A DNA stretch of 64,000 nt, taken from the NCBI GenBank assembly GCA_003117195.1, contig BDSI01000038.1, positions 186,001 to 250,000 of the forward strand. Reading direction: 5' to 3'. Under the pieces are notes generated by a model. It did no database searches. It worked only from the letters and a program-made list of their open reading frames with translations, and was not told the origin of the DNA. Shown here piece after piece: positions 32,756-43,800 of the stretch. This stretch comes from Eudorina sp. 2006-703-Eu-15. Taxonomy: Eukaryota > Chlorophyta > Chlorophyceae > Chlamydomonadales > Volvocaceae. Positions within the stretch are counted from its first letter, which is position 1. The number at the start of each line of letters is the position of its first letter. Both the position numbers and the translations under genes were made by a program.

Positions 32756-35700
32756 ATGGCGTCGTCAATTGGAAGTCGCGTAACGTGTCGCACAGTCGCG
32801 TTGGCCTGCGCGCTCACGCTCATTCTCTCATGGCCTTGCCAAGCTGTACAGAAAAGTGCAAATAGATTGCTTTTCAAACGGCGCCCAGCTGTGCTCCGAA
32901 ATGACGCGGTGTGGAGTATCGGATGTCTCAAGGTGGGCGTTGGGTGGCGCCTTCCCGTTGCCGGCCGAGGGTTCCCCTTAGGGCCGCGCCCCCGACCTGC
33001 GCCGCCCCACGTTTGGGACATAGGTCGCTTGCAATATCGCAAAGCGGCCGCTCAGGTTGGCCCCATTGCACGGTACATCATTGGAGGGCCGACCCGCTGT
33101 TTCCCGACCGTCCCCTGCCCCAATCTTCACGCGCCCGCCGCGCAATGGAACTCCGCTTCCCCTACCTCCCTTACCCGGGCTCACGGTCCCATCCGCGCTG
33201 GTCCCATCCGCGCGGCATGCCGTTCACTCACGGGCAGGAGGCCTGGCACCAGCAGCCGCTGGACCACTTCCGGAGGCAGCGCGGCGGCGGTGACCCCTAC
33301 ATACAGCAGCGGTACTTCATCTGCGACAAGTTCTGGTGGCGGAGCCCGGGGGCCGGCCGTGGACCGATCTTCTTCTACGGTGAGGGGACGCACGGACGGA
33401 CCTCACCCTGCCCCCTTCCCTTCCCTGACCCGAACCGACGCGAACAGATCGGATCCGAACAGAGCCCGCCTGACCGCGGCCCGGCATGCCCTGACCCACA
33501 TCACAGCTCCGAGGGATCGGGCCTTGGGGACTGACCCTTGGGTCACTGCAGTTTCGTGGCGTTCTGCTGCGAGCCGGGTGGGGGCCTTTCTGCCCGTGAC
33601 CCCGTTTGCCGACGCCCGTTCGTGCGCTTGCTCGCCATCTTCCCGCAGCGGGCAACGAGGCGGACGTCACCCTGTACGTCAACGCCACTGGGCTGATGTG
33701 GGAGCATGCGGCGGAGTCCGGCGCGCTGATCCTGTTCGCTGAGGCAGGTTCGGGGGATTCGGCGGGTTCGGGAGTTTGGGCCGCGTGTGGGTCCTGGCCG
33801 CCTGCGACATTGGCCTGCGACCGCGCGGTCTGGACACGTGGGCCGTACACCCGCAGGGCCTTGGCCGTTCCTGCCAGTGTATGGACTGCAGCCGCGACAA
33901 GCCGCGGGTCGTGAGGCCCCAAGGAGGTGGACAACGGCTGGCTGGGTTGCCTAGTGGAGGTTCGCAAACGCTCTCGCGTGGTGATGTTGAAAGAAATTGA
34001 CTCGCAGCGTGTGGCGCAGGCTGGGGCCGGGAGGAGGGGACAGGCCTGGCGGCGCAACTTGGAGGGAAAGGGGGCGCATAGTCAGGCTGTGAGGCACAAG
34101 AAAAATGCAAAAAAATAGTTATGACCCGGACCGAATGGCTCCCGCCACCCCGTTGCCGCCCCCGCAGCATCGATATTACGGCAAGACGCAGCCGTTCGGT
34201 GAGGCACTCAGCGGATGGGACGAGGGCTACTAGATGGAGGCAGCGCGCCCGTTAAAGATTGTTACAGCGGACTCACAAAAGGCGCTCCTCGTGCCTGTGC
34301 TTGTTTGGGTGGAGTCCCAGAGGTGACGAATGGGCGCACCCCCCGCACAGGCTAACCGGCGCCGTTGGGCAAGCAGGGAGGCAGAAGCGGTTCCCCGGGC
34401 ATGGGCGGAATGGCGGAGAGGGCCAGCCGCACTCGACCCCCCTCGCCCGTGCCTCACCCCTGAGCACGCAACCACCACATCCGGGGTTCCGATCGGCCGT
34501 TCCCGCCCACCCATCCATTCCAGCCTCCTCAATTGCCGCGGAGCTGTCCGGCCCTCCCAGCCATCTCCTCAGCTCCCCGTCCACCACCGCAGCCAGGAGT
34601 CATCAAAGTTGCGACCTCGTCAACTCTCCCTTGCACCGCCCCGCGCGGCCACTAGCGTAGCCCAGTCCTCTTGCCTTCGCCTGTGGCGCGTCAGTCTGCC
34701 TATCACGTCTGCATGTCCACAAGCGCCTGCCACTCCGCACCGCATAAGGCCTTCGCAGCCCTCGCCGCCAGCCCTGGGGCCGCGATTTCCTCGTCCCCAT
34801 GCTTCTTTTGTCCCACCCCGCCACGCGCCTCCCCGGGCGCTCACCATACACTCCCCGGCCCTGTAGGTCCCGACAGCTGGAAGGTGGATCCCTCCTACCT
34901 GACAGCGGAGCAGGCCCTGGCGGACTACGCGGCCCTGCTGTGGCACCTGACCGACCAGCTGGGGGCGGTGGACAGGTGCGGCGCAGGCGCAGGCGGGTCA
35001 GTGAGAGAGGACACGAAAGCGCGCCTCAGGCACATCCGAATCTGTACAGCACCCGCATCTGTACAGCGCCCGACTCTGACAGCACCCGACTCTGACAGCA
35101 CCCGACTCTTGACAGCACCCGCATCTGTACAGCACCCGAATCTGTACAGCACCCGCGTCTGACAGCACCCGCATCTGTACAGCACCCGCATCTGTACAGC
35201 ACCCGCATCTGACAGCACCCGCATCTGTACAGCACCCGCATCTGTACAGCACCCGAATTTGTACAGCGCTTCGGGTTCAGCTCATTCTCGTTCCCGCCGG
35301 GCGCACTCCCTCGCCGTGTGTGCCACACCCGCGGCACCGCGTGCCTGTCGCGTCCCGCATCTGGGTCGGGCGCCTCGCCGGGCTGGGTCCCTCGCGCAGC
35401 CCCGTCATCGCCTTTGGCGGCTCCTACGGCGGCATGCTGGCGGCCTACATGCGGGTCAAGTACCCGCACCTGGTGGCGGGCGCGGTGGCGGCCTCGGCGC
35501 CCGTGGGGGCCTTCCCTGGAGTGCCGGGGTGGGAGCCGTCGCGCTTCTGGGAGGTGAGCACCCGGCGCGCGGGCGGGACCGCCGGCGAGGCCCCACCGTG
35601 GTCTCTCCCTGCCGACACGCGAAGCGGGCGGCCTCCTCGTGCGGCTCCTGCAGGGTCTTGCGGACTGGGGGTTAACCCATTGGTAAACAGACCGGTACAG

Positions 35701-38700
35701 GGCTGAGTGTGTCCTGTGGTGGACCGTGACCTGTGGGATGTGGGCTGGTCCCGAGGGGGGTAGCTGGTCCCGACACCTGGGGGAGGGAGGTCCAGGGGCG
35801 GGCCGCCCTCACCCACGGGGCCCAGGCGCGCTCCTGCTTGTGCTCACAAGCAGCCCGCCCCGCCCCCCGGGGATTGATTGATGGCTGTCCGGGGGGCAGT
35901 GGTGAGCTAGCGACTGGTGGCTCCTCGCTGCCAGGATGAAGCCCCGGGTGGGCACTTCCGGGGGAGGGGGGGGGAGAAAGGGGTGACGGCGGCGCGCCCC
36001 CGTGTGCCCCAACCCGAACCCCCAAGGTGGTGACGTACGACGCCACCGCGTCGGCGGGCGCCGTCCCTGAGTGCTCGTCCAACATCCGCGCCGCGTTCGG
36101 GTACGTGTTGACGCTGGGCCGTACGACGGTGGGGCGTACGGCGCTGCAGCGGCTGCTGCGTCTGTGCAGCCCGGTGGAGGACGAGGCGGCGGCGGTGGAC
36201 GTCGGGTTCTGGCTGCAGGTGGGTGCGGGGCCGGTCCGCATCGGGTGGGTATGCGTGACGTGGGATCGTGCGTGGGTGGCAGTATGGCGTGGGTGGATGG
36301 TCGAAAAGGGACGCGGTGAATATTTGCTACTACCACCAAGATCTGCACCAAACGGCCAACAGGGATAGCGATAGCTAGCCGGCGGACTCACAATGATACA
36401 AGCCTGCGGCCCGCCCCGCCCCGATCCCCGCATGACGCGTCGTGCGACGCATACCCGCTCCCCTCCCTACTCCCCGGCCCTGCATCCTCCCCCCACCTCT
36501 ACATCTCCCCCCGGCCCTTCCGCCTTGGCCCCCCCGCCCGTTCCGCATCAGCCAAACTACTAATTCCGCCCGCCTCACCCCGCCCGCCTCACCCCGCCCG
36601 TCCCACTCCGCCCGTCAATGTCCCTCCCACCCTCCGCCCGGACCGATCCCAACGCAGGGCGCCTTCGACGCCTACGCTATGGGCAACTACCCCTACGCCT
36701 CCACGTACATCAGCGGGGAGCCCGACCAGCCGCTGCCCGCATGGCCCATGCGCGCCGCCTGCACCCACATGGTGGGCAACACGCTGAAGCCCAGCAACCT
36801 GGTGGAGGTGAGGTGCGGGGGCCGCGGGGGGAAGGGGCGGGACGTCAGGCCAGGCCAGGGCGCGAAGGGGGCCAGGGCGGGGCACGAAGGGGGGCAGGGC
36901 AGGGCAGGGCGGGTGGGGAACTAATAGGCGGTGCCACCCCTGCGTAGAGCGACGTGCGGGGGACGGGAATCCGTCCATCAGCGCCCATTGCAGCAGCGCG
37001 GTGCGCCGCATGCTTGCACCCGGGGTTCGGGCAGGCGAGGTACGGATGAATGGCCGTCCCCCCCGTGGTGCCGCGCGGTGGGCTTGCGGTGTGGTTGCAG
37101 TGGGATGCGATGGGCGAGGGTAGGCAGGGAGGCAGCGGATCCCTACACACCCATTACGGATCACAGACACGCGCCCCAGACGTGGGGCGAAACGCGCAGG
37201 AGACATGGGGTGAGTGCGATGAGGAGGGCGGACAGTTCGCTGCAAAGCAGGCAGGAGCGGTAGCGGGGTACATGGTCCAAAGCCGGGGTCAGGCGGTCGG
37301 GGTCAGGACCGCCATGTCAGGTCGGGCCCAGGCGTCATCGCGTGATGCCGTACTCCGCCAGACCATCTGCTCCCCCCCGGCCCCGCTCTCCAGTACCGTA
37401 CCGTGTTTGTTAGCAGTACCCGTGTTCGTACAGTGTTTCCTTGCGCACACAACGTGGCTGCGTCGCCCCTGCCCCCGACGCATCGTACGCCCCGCAGGCT
37501 CTCCGAGATGCCGTCGGGGTGCTGTACAACGTCACCGGCCGTGTGCAGTGCTACGACGTCGTGTCATCGGGCCCGGCCGCTGGCAGCACTGGCACGTCGG
37601 GGGGCGGGGGAGGGGGCATGGGCAGGGCGGGGCAGGACGGGGCTGGAGTTGGACACTCGCGGGGGCAGGGGTGGGGAGGAGGAGGCCCCGGCCACGCTGC
37701 AGGGGAACGGCCGCCTGCCTCGGGGGGTGGTTTAGCGTCTTGCCAGTTCTTTGGTGCCCGGGACAGCGGCGTCAACCCGCCCGGTGCAACCCCGCGCCCG
37801 CGCTTCCGTGGGGTTAGTTTGTACACGCCTCCTTCTCCTCTTCCTCCTCCTGTCTTCCCTCCCCGCTTCACGCCCTATTGTAACACCCTCCCCCCCAAGA
37901 CACACACATTGACACACACGCGTCCCCTCCGGCCGCCAACTTGCCGAATTCCCGTCCGCCTCCCACCCAGGCCCCTGGGACTACCAATGGTGCACCGAGC
38001 TCATGGCGCAGGTGGGTGGGAGGGAACGGCAGGTCGGAGGGGCTGGAGTCAGCGGCTGCTCGGGTGGCGTGGGTGGGTTGAAAAGAACGGGACCCTAGGT
38101 AGCGGAGGATGTCGGCGAGGTGGATCCGGGTGGCACACATGCGCGTCATGCACCTGGATGACCAAGGGGGGACCCACGTGAAGACGAAAAGGGGGGACCC
38201 ACGTGACCTGCCGCCGCACGTCCGCTGCCGCCGCACGTCTGCTGCCGCCGCACGTCCGCTGCCGCCGCTGGTGATACGGTAGCCCCACGCCGCCCGCCCG
38301 CCCGCCCGCCATGTGCCTGTCCGCAGGAGCTGCCGTACTATCCGGCGAACGGCGTCAGCGACATGTTTTGGGACCAGGTGCGTACCCGACGAAGCCCGGT
38401 GAGGTGCGGCGGGGGGGAAGGAGGGGACGAGGAAAGGGTGTTGCGCTGCGGCCGCCGCGGCGCTGCGGCGGCGGCGGCGGCGCCGCCGCCGCCAGGAACG
38501 AGCCGGCCACAGGGTCCCGACTCCTGCCCGATGGGGCCTGGTGCCCCCAGGTTTCTCTCCTGGGTCGGTCGTGTGCGGACTGGGCCCTTGAGCCCCGCGC
38601 GGCTCCCAGCGCTGACAAGCCTGCACGCTGCGTAGGCCTCCACCGCTGTGAAGCTCCATCGGGTCTGCGGGGTGTACATGTACCGTATGGAAGGGGGACA

Positions 38701-39962
38701 GGGGCTGTCGGGCTGTCAGGTAGGGGGACGTTGAGCAGGTTGGATGTAAGATGTGGGCTGGGGTGGGGGAGGGTTGGGCTGAGGGTACCGCGCGTGGCTT
38801 TTGACCCGCGTCGCGCGGCGCGGCGCGGCGCGGCGCGGCGCGGTGTGCGTTGCATTGCGGTGCGCAGGGCCCTTTTGACCTCGAGTCCGTCAACGCGCAC
38901 TGCATGGAGGCCTGGGCCGTCACCCCGCGGCCCGACTGGAGCGCCATCACCTACGGCGGACTGCGCTACGAGTCCGCCAGCAACATTGTCTTCTCCAACG
39001 GTAAGCGCTGAGCGCGCTTAGGTCCGAATTGAGCACATGACCCCAGGGAGGAGACGAAGCCCCGGTCTGGGAAGCAAGGGGAAATTGGGGCGCGATATTG
39101 GGGGACGGAACAGGCCGCGGTCGGGGCGATGGAGGCGGCCGTCCTGTGGGGTCAAGGGCGAAGTCGGGGGCGGGGTCGGGGGACAGGGGTCGATTCAGTA
39201 TAACCGCAGCACCGCAACCACCGCCGCTGAAAGCAATCGCTTCCGGCGCAGGGTTGTACGACCCGTGGAGCGCGTACGGCGTGTTGAGGAACGTCAGCGA
39301 CACCGTCGTGGCGGTCATCATTCCGGAGGTGCGACTTGGTGACGTGTTAGGGGGCCCCCGGCGAACGTCGAACTTCTCCTCTTTCTGCCCCAGTGCTGGG
39401 ATAGGACGTGTCGTCCTCTCTTCCTACCTCTCTCAGCGGTCTTCTAATCGGATTCGAGCCGATGATGTTCCAGAGGTTGGCCCGGTGATCTCGGAACGCA
39501 TCCCGCCGCATCCCGGCAAGGGTTTCTTCCGGCGCCTGTCCTCAGGTTCCTGCCTTAGGTTCCTGCCTTAGGTTCCGTGTCCGCCTCTGCTGCCCTGACA
39601 CCCGTGCCCCGCCCCCCCCGCCCCCCGCCTCTGCCACGCCTGCCCGGCGCTGCGTTGCGCTGCATGCTCGTGGTAAACGGACCTGGCGGCAACCGCTTCA
39701 GGGGGCCCACCATCTGGACCTCATGTACTCGCATCCCGCCGACCCACCCTCGGTGCGCGAGGCGCGCCAGGTCGAGATGCGCCACGTGCGGCGCTGGGTC
39801 AACGAGTATTACGCGGCGGCCGCGGTGGAGAGGCGGCATCGCAACAGGCTTGCGGACCAGAGTAGGGCCAGCATGGCGAGGACCAGCGCTACTTCTACAA
39901 AGGTGGCGGGGGAAGAGCGATTGCCGGCTTTCGCAGCCTCGGACGCGGCCCACGCCTCTTAA
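32756..39962 (+). CDS. Serine carboxypeptidase, peptidase family S28 (lysosomal Pro-X carboxypeptidase-like)
   Basis: Fourteen exons: 32756-32932, 33238-33379, 33649-33743, 34168-34198, 34867-34975, 35400-35553, 36027-36218, 36658-36807, 37498-~37726, 37971-38011, 38327-38377, 38868-39000, 39252-39328, 39702-39962; about 613 residues. The N-terminus carries a signal peptide ([17 protein letters not shown]). Family landmarks in order: [43 protein letters not shown], the nucleophile Ser193 in [37 protein letters not shown] with catalytic Asp (~505), and [17 protein letters not shown] with catalytic His (~530). The enzyme cleaves residues after proline in a vacuole or secreted compartment. Exon 9 ends uncertainly: it carries a Gly-rich insertion before PWDYQW and its donor is my choice. 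Intron 3 is predicted to start with GC. Several introns hold minisatellites. Confidence 0.92.
35036..35270. repeat. 17-bp minisatellite in peptidase intron 5
   Basis: Repeats of CAGCACCCGCATCTGTA and variants (CAGCACCCGACTCTGA), about 14 copies, between 35036 and 35270. Two alternating unit types differ by TGTACAG versus TGACAG. It lies inside intron 34976-35399. Confidence 0.92.
38207..38275. repeat. 17-bp tandem repeat in peptidase intron 10
   Basis: Three copies and a partial copy of CTGCCGCCGCACGTCCG (one copy CGTCTG). Just upstream, GGGGGGACCCACGTGA occurs twice. Confidence 0.85.
38812..38843. repeat. GGCGC pentanucleotide run
   Basis: Five to six copies of GCGCG/GGCGC just before exon 12 of the peptidase gene, inside intron 38378-38867. 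Confidence 0.85.
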
Positions 39963-40803
39963 GGCAGAGGCAGATTCGCGGATGATTGGAGATTGCGGAA
40001 ATGTGGGCACGCCTGTCGATGAGCCTCAGGGAAGCAGGCAGTTGTAGCAGTTGTGCGGGGAGCGAGGCTGGCACAAACCATTTCACCTTGAGGACTCGGC
40101 TTGATGGCCACGACGTGATGACGAGTCCAAGGGCAGTGAGCTGCGATCCTTAATGAGAGATCGGCTATAACACACGTGGTGGGGTGCCGTCAAGGGCCGT
40201 CCCCTTGGGCTCCGATCGCAATAATTGCAAACAGGCGAAAACATCTACTATTCAACCAAATATGGATTACTTCTGAGAGATGATGTGCACAACAGTATCC
40301 AGCAGACAACGTTCTTGATTCCGTCTGACCCAGTCTGTCAAGACGTATTCCAAATCCCCTTGTCCGCACACGCTCACAAAGGCAACAACGGTACAATTTC
40401 AAAATCGCCTTGTTGCTTGATCCAAAATTCTAGTAATTGTCCGGCGGCGTTGTACCGGAAGTGCGGACCTGGATGGTCACGGAACGCTGGAAAATCCGCG
40501 ATCCCCTCGTTTACGAACTAGCGCCACTCAAGATTGCTTCATTTACACATGCACGCCCTGGCAGCGCAAATACGGTTTTAGCAGTTCTGCATGGCGGATA
40601 CCAGCACACGAGGCGGACCGGCTTTGCCCCGCGAGGGGGCGCGCAGTCAGCTTGATGGGATGGTGGGCCTGACCGGAGCCTCCAACATAGCGTTGGCGCG
40701 CCCGTCTACTCCCAGCCCACAGCTACCCACACCCACGTGGTGGTCGGAGTTTCTTCACTCGGGGCCTTCATCCCCCTAAATCATCCGCCTCGGACCCCGT
40801 TAT
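39963..40803. other. Convergent 3' region
   Basis: The peptidase (plus) and the membrane-anchored protein gene (minus) converge here. No coding signal. A minus-strand TGTAA lies at 40543-40547. Confidence 0.55.
40543..40547 (-). terminator. Poly(A) signal TGTAA of the membrane-anchored protein gene
   Basis: TTACA on the plus strand is TGTAA for the minus-strand gene, about 257 bases beyond its stop codon at 40804. Confidence 0.5.
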
Positions 40804-43800
40804 TCATAAAGCGACTCCGGAAGCGTCCGTCGCAAGGTTGCCGCGCCTGTTGAACACCTTCAGCAACAGGCCACAGCGGACCTTGCGGTACAGGTGATAG
40901 CCGCGGCTCTCCCCATCCCTATCACTCGCGCGGGCCTCGGAGCCGCCCGCACCGCTGGTGCTACCACGGCTCTCCGTGCCCTCATCGCTGAGGTCCAGGC
41001 ACTCCGCATCCAGAGATGACGCCTTGGACGGCAAGGAGCCGGAGAAGGCCGCCGGGTCATCCTGCAGACCGCATGGAGGCGGCGGCGGCAGCAGCACAGG
41101 AGCGCCGGTTGGTATACGGTAATACACACACAAGTGCCGCTTGGCGGCACATTCTTACACATTTATTACGTAATCTCAGATATAATAGTTGCGTCCTTGG
41201 AGAGGAGGGTAAAGGGACAGGACAGCCGATTCGGTCACACGCTACCACCGCATTGCGCATTAACCCACATCGCCGCCACGCTCCGCTGCACCCCATCCCC
41301 CATTTAACGCCGGGATGGGTATGTCGTACAACTTCTTTTCCCGCTTAGAGCTTCTTCTAACCCGTCCCCCTCGCGCTTGCCTTGACCAACAGCGTGCACG
41401 TCACGTCGCGGTAGCCGAGCGCCATCGCGGCCGCCACTATGGCATCCACGCCGGCGAAGGGGGCGGGTGCTGCGGGCCGGACATCCGCGAGCCCCTCCGC
41501 CGCTGACCCCTGCTCGGTCGACGCCGTCAGCGGCGACCGCGGCGACGCTGGCTCGACCCCCGCGGGGGCCTCTTTCGCCCCCGCCGGCGCCGACCCACTC
41601 GCGTCGGCGCCGGCGGCTCCGCCACCAGAGGTGTCAGAGGGCAGCTCCGCCGGCATTGGCTCGTACTCGGAGATCGAGGGCAGCGGACCCAGATGGCTGA
41701 CCGATTGTCCCGCTCCGCCGTCAGGGCTGACGGGCCCCTCCTCGCCGATGCATCCCCCGCCGCCGCCGCCGCCGCCGCGGCGGACGTGTACGGCGTCCGC
41801 GGCGCGCATCAGCAGTCCGCACTCCACCTCCACGTAACCCAGATCTTTGAGCCTGCCCAGACCATCCGAGTCGCCGCCGCCGTTGCCATTACCACCGCCG
41901 CTCCGCCGTCGGCCGCTGTGGCCGCCGCCGTCGTCGCTTCCGTCGCCGTCGGTGAACCCGTTCGCTTGGGCCCCGGCGATGGGCGAATGCAGCGGCGGAA
42001 ATTGAAACAACGGTCCGAGCGCAGCGCTGCGAAGACCCGGGCCAAAGCCGGTGACGCCGCCGGCCGGGTCAACGAGCTGCTCACCGCCTTCCAAGTCGGC
42101 GACGCTAGCTGCGCACGGCGGTGCGGGCGACCCGCTCTGAAGCGGCGGGGTGCAAGGGGCACCAAGTGGCGGACGTTACGTCATCGGGTTTGGATCTTGG
42201 ATCTCAGGAAGGGCGGCGCGGGCATCCAGGTTGAGGACCTTCTAGGGCAGTTTCAGGGGCGCCTTCGGTTTCACCGGGTAGGGTAGCGCGGGAGGCTGGG
42301 CTGGGGCCGCCGGGTGCCCACCGGCGCCCCACAAATTAAGATCACACCCGACGGTATACATGTCATGCAATTAACTTGCATTAATCCTTCTTACTTGAAT
42401 TGCGTTTTTCGCGAACCACGAGCGGCCGCTGTGCTCCTTGAAAGTCACACAGCCATGTCTTTTCCCTAATCGTGAGGGCGAGGTCGTTACTCCCCAACCG
42501 CATGGTCGGGCTCAGGCGCACACCGGCGTGCGTTCCCCCAACCGCATAATCGGAATTGGGTTGGCATTCCCTAATTGCGCATCCGCACGTGCGGGTGGAC
42601 AGGCACCTGTGATATGGGGCTGAGGTTCCGGCGGACCCCCTCTCCGCACTTAACGACGCACCTGGTCCGTTTCCAGCATGCCGCTCAGGAGCAGGCAACA
42701 GTGCAGGGCCTGCGGAGGGACAGCGACGGAATGCGGCGCCTGAGGGGGAGGAGCAAACTCCGAAACCAGGACCGTCCGCCAGCAGGGCAGCGCGGCCGCT
42801 GGCGCCCCGCGCGCATCCGGGGACGGTAGCAGCATGCCATTTGCGGTCCTGTTGGACGTCTGATGTTCCTTCTGGCGTGCTCTGCCGGGCGCTTTTTAGA
42901 GTGCAAACCTCAGGTGCCGATGCGTTATGCACGTACATATCAGTGAACCAGGTCGAGGTGGTCTTAGGTGTCTTCTGGCGCCCCGCGTGATGGGCCAGCG
43001 GGTCCATTACGGCCATGTCCTGCTGCTCCCGGCACTACATCCGCCCCCCAACAATTGCGTGGTGCGATTCACGCGGGAGGAGGTGGCTCCTTTCCTTTCA
43101 GCTCCTCAGCTGTGCGGCTCAAAACAATGACCCAGATCCATGATCAAATAGGAACTGATCGTACCTGGATCCCAGCCAGGGCTCCGGCGGACAGATCGGT
43201 CGTGCGCTGCAATCCCGCGCCCGCCACTGCCGATACGCCCGCCGCCGCCGCTTCCCGATATGGAGCCCCAATGACTGTGGGTCCACGGCCCGCGCCCCCC
43301 ACGCTGCTGCCTTTGCCGAGTGCAGCTGCCCCCGCCGGCGCCACCGCGTGTCGTGCTGCCGCTGACAGACGGCCCGGTGACCCAGGTCCGACGGGGCGCA
43401 TCGACGTCACCAGCACCTCCACCTCCACCTCCTCGTACCCAGGCGGCAGCGGAATCGCCGGCGCCTCAGGCTCCGCGTCCGCTCTGTCGGGGCGGCTCGT
43501 GACGCGGCCGCCGCTGCTGCCGCCGCCGAAGGTCGAGTTGTGCGCCCGGCGCAGTAGGCTCCAGTTGCCATTGCCGCCGGCGCCGCTGGCATCGGCAGGC
43601 GCTGCCGCCCGCGTGATCGCCGATGGGTAGCTGACAGCCCCATCACGACACGTCCGGCGCTCGACCCCCGCCGCGTCCCCGCCGCCCTGGTATCGAGGCG
43701 GCGACGGCGCCGGCGATGAGCCGCTGCTGCCGGCCGCTGCCGCCGCTGCCTGCATCCCTGGTGGCGGCGGCGGCGGTGCACGACCGAAGGCGGGGCCGCC

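Noticed and set aside
39440..39475. T-arm-like stem-loop (ATCGG ... ATTCGAG ... CCGAT)
   Set aside because: The loop is out of register for a tRNA T-loop, and no D-arm, anticodon arm or acceptor stem can be paired around it.
42381..43016. 211-codon minus frame inside the 1-kb intron of the membrane-anchored protein
   Set aside because: No domain and not needed for phase; the flanking exons join in frame without it.
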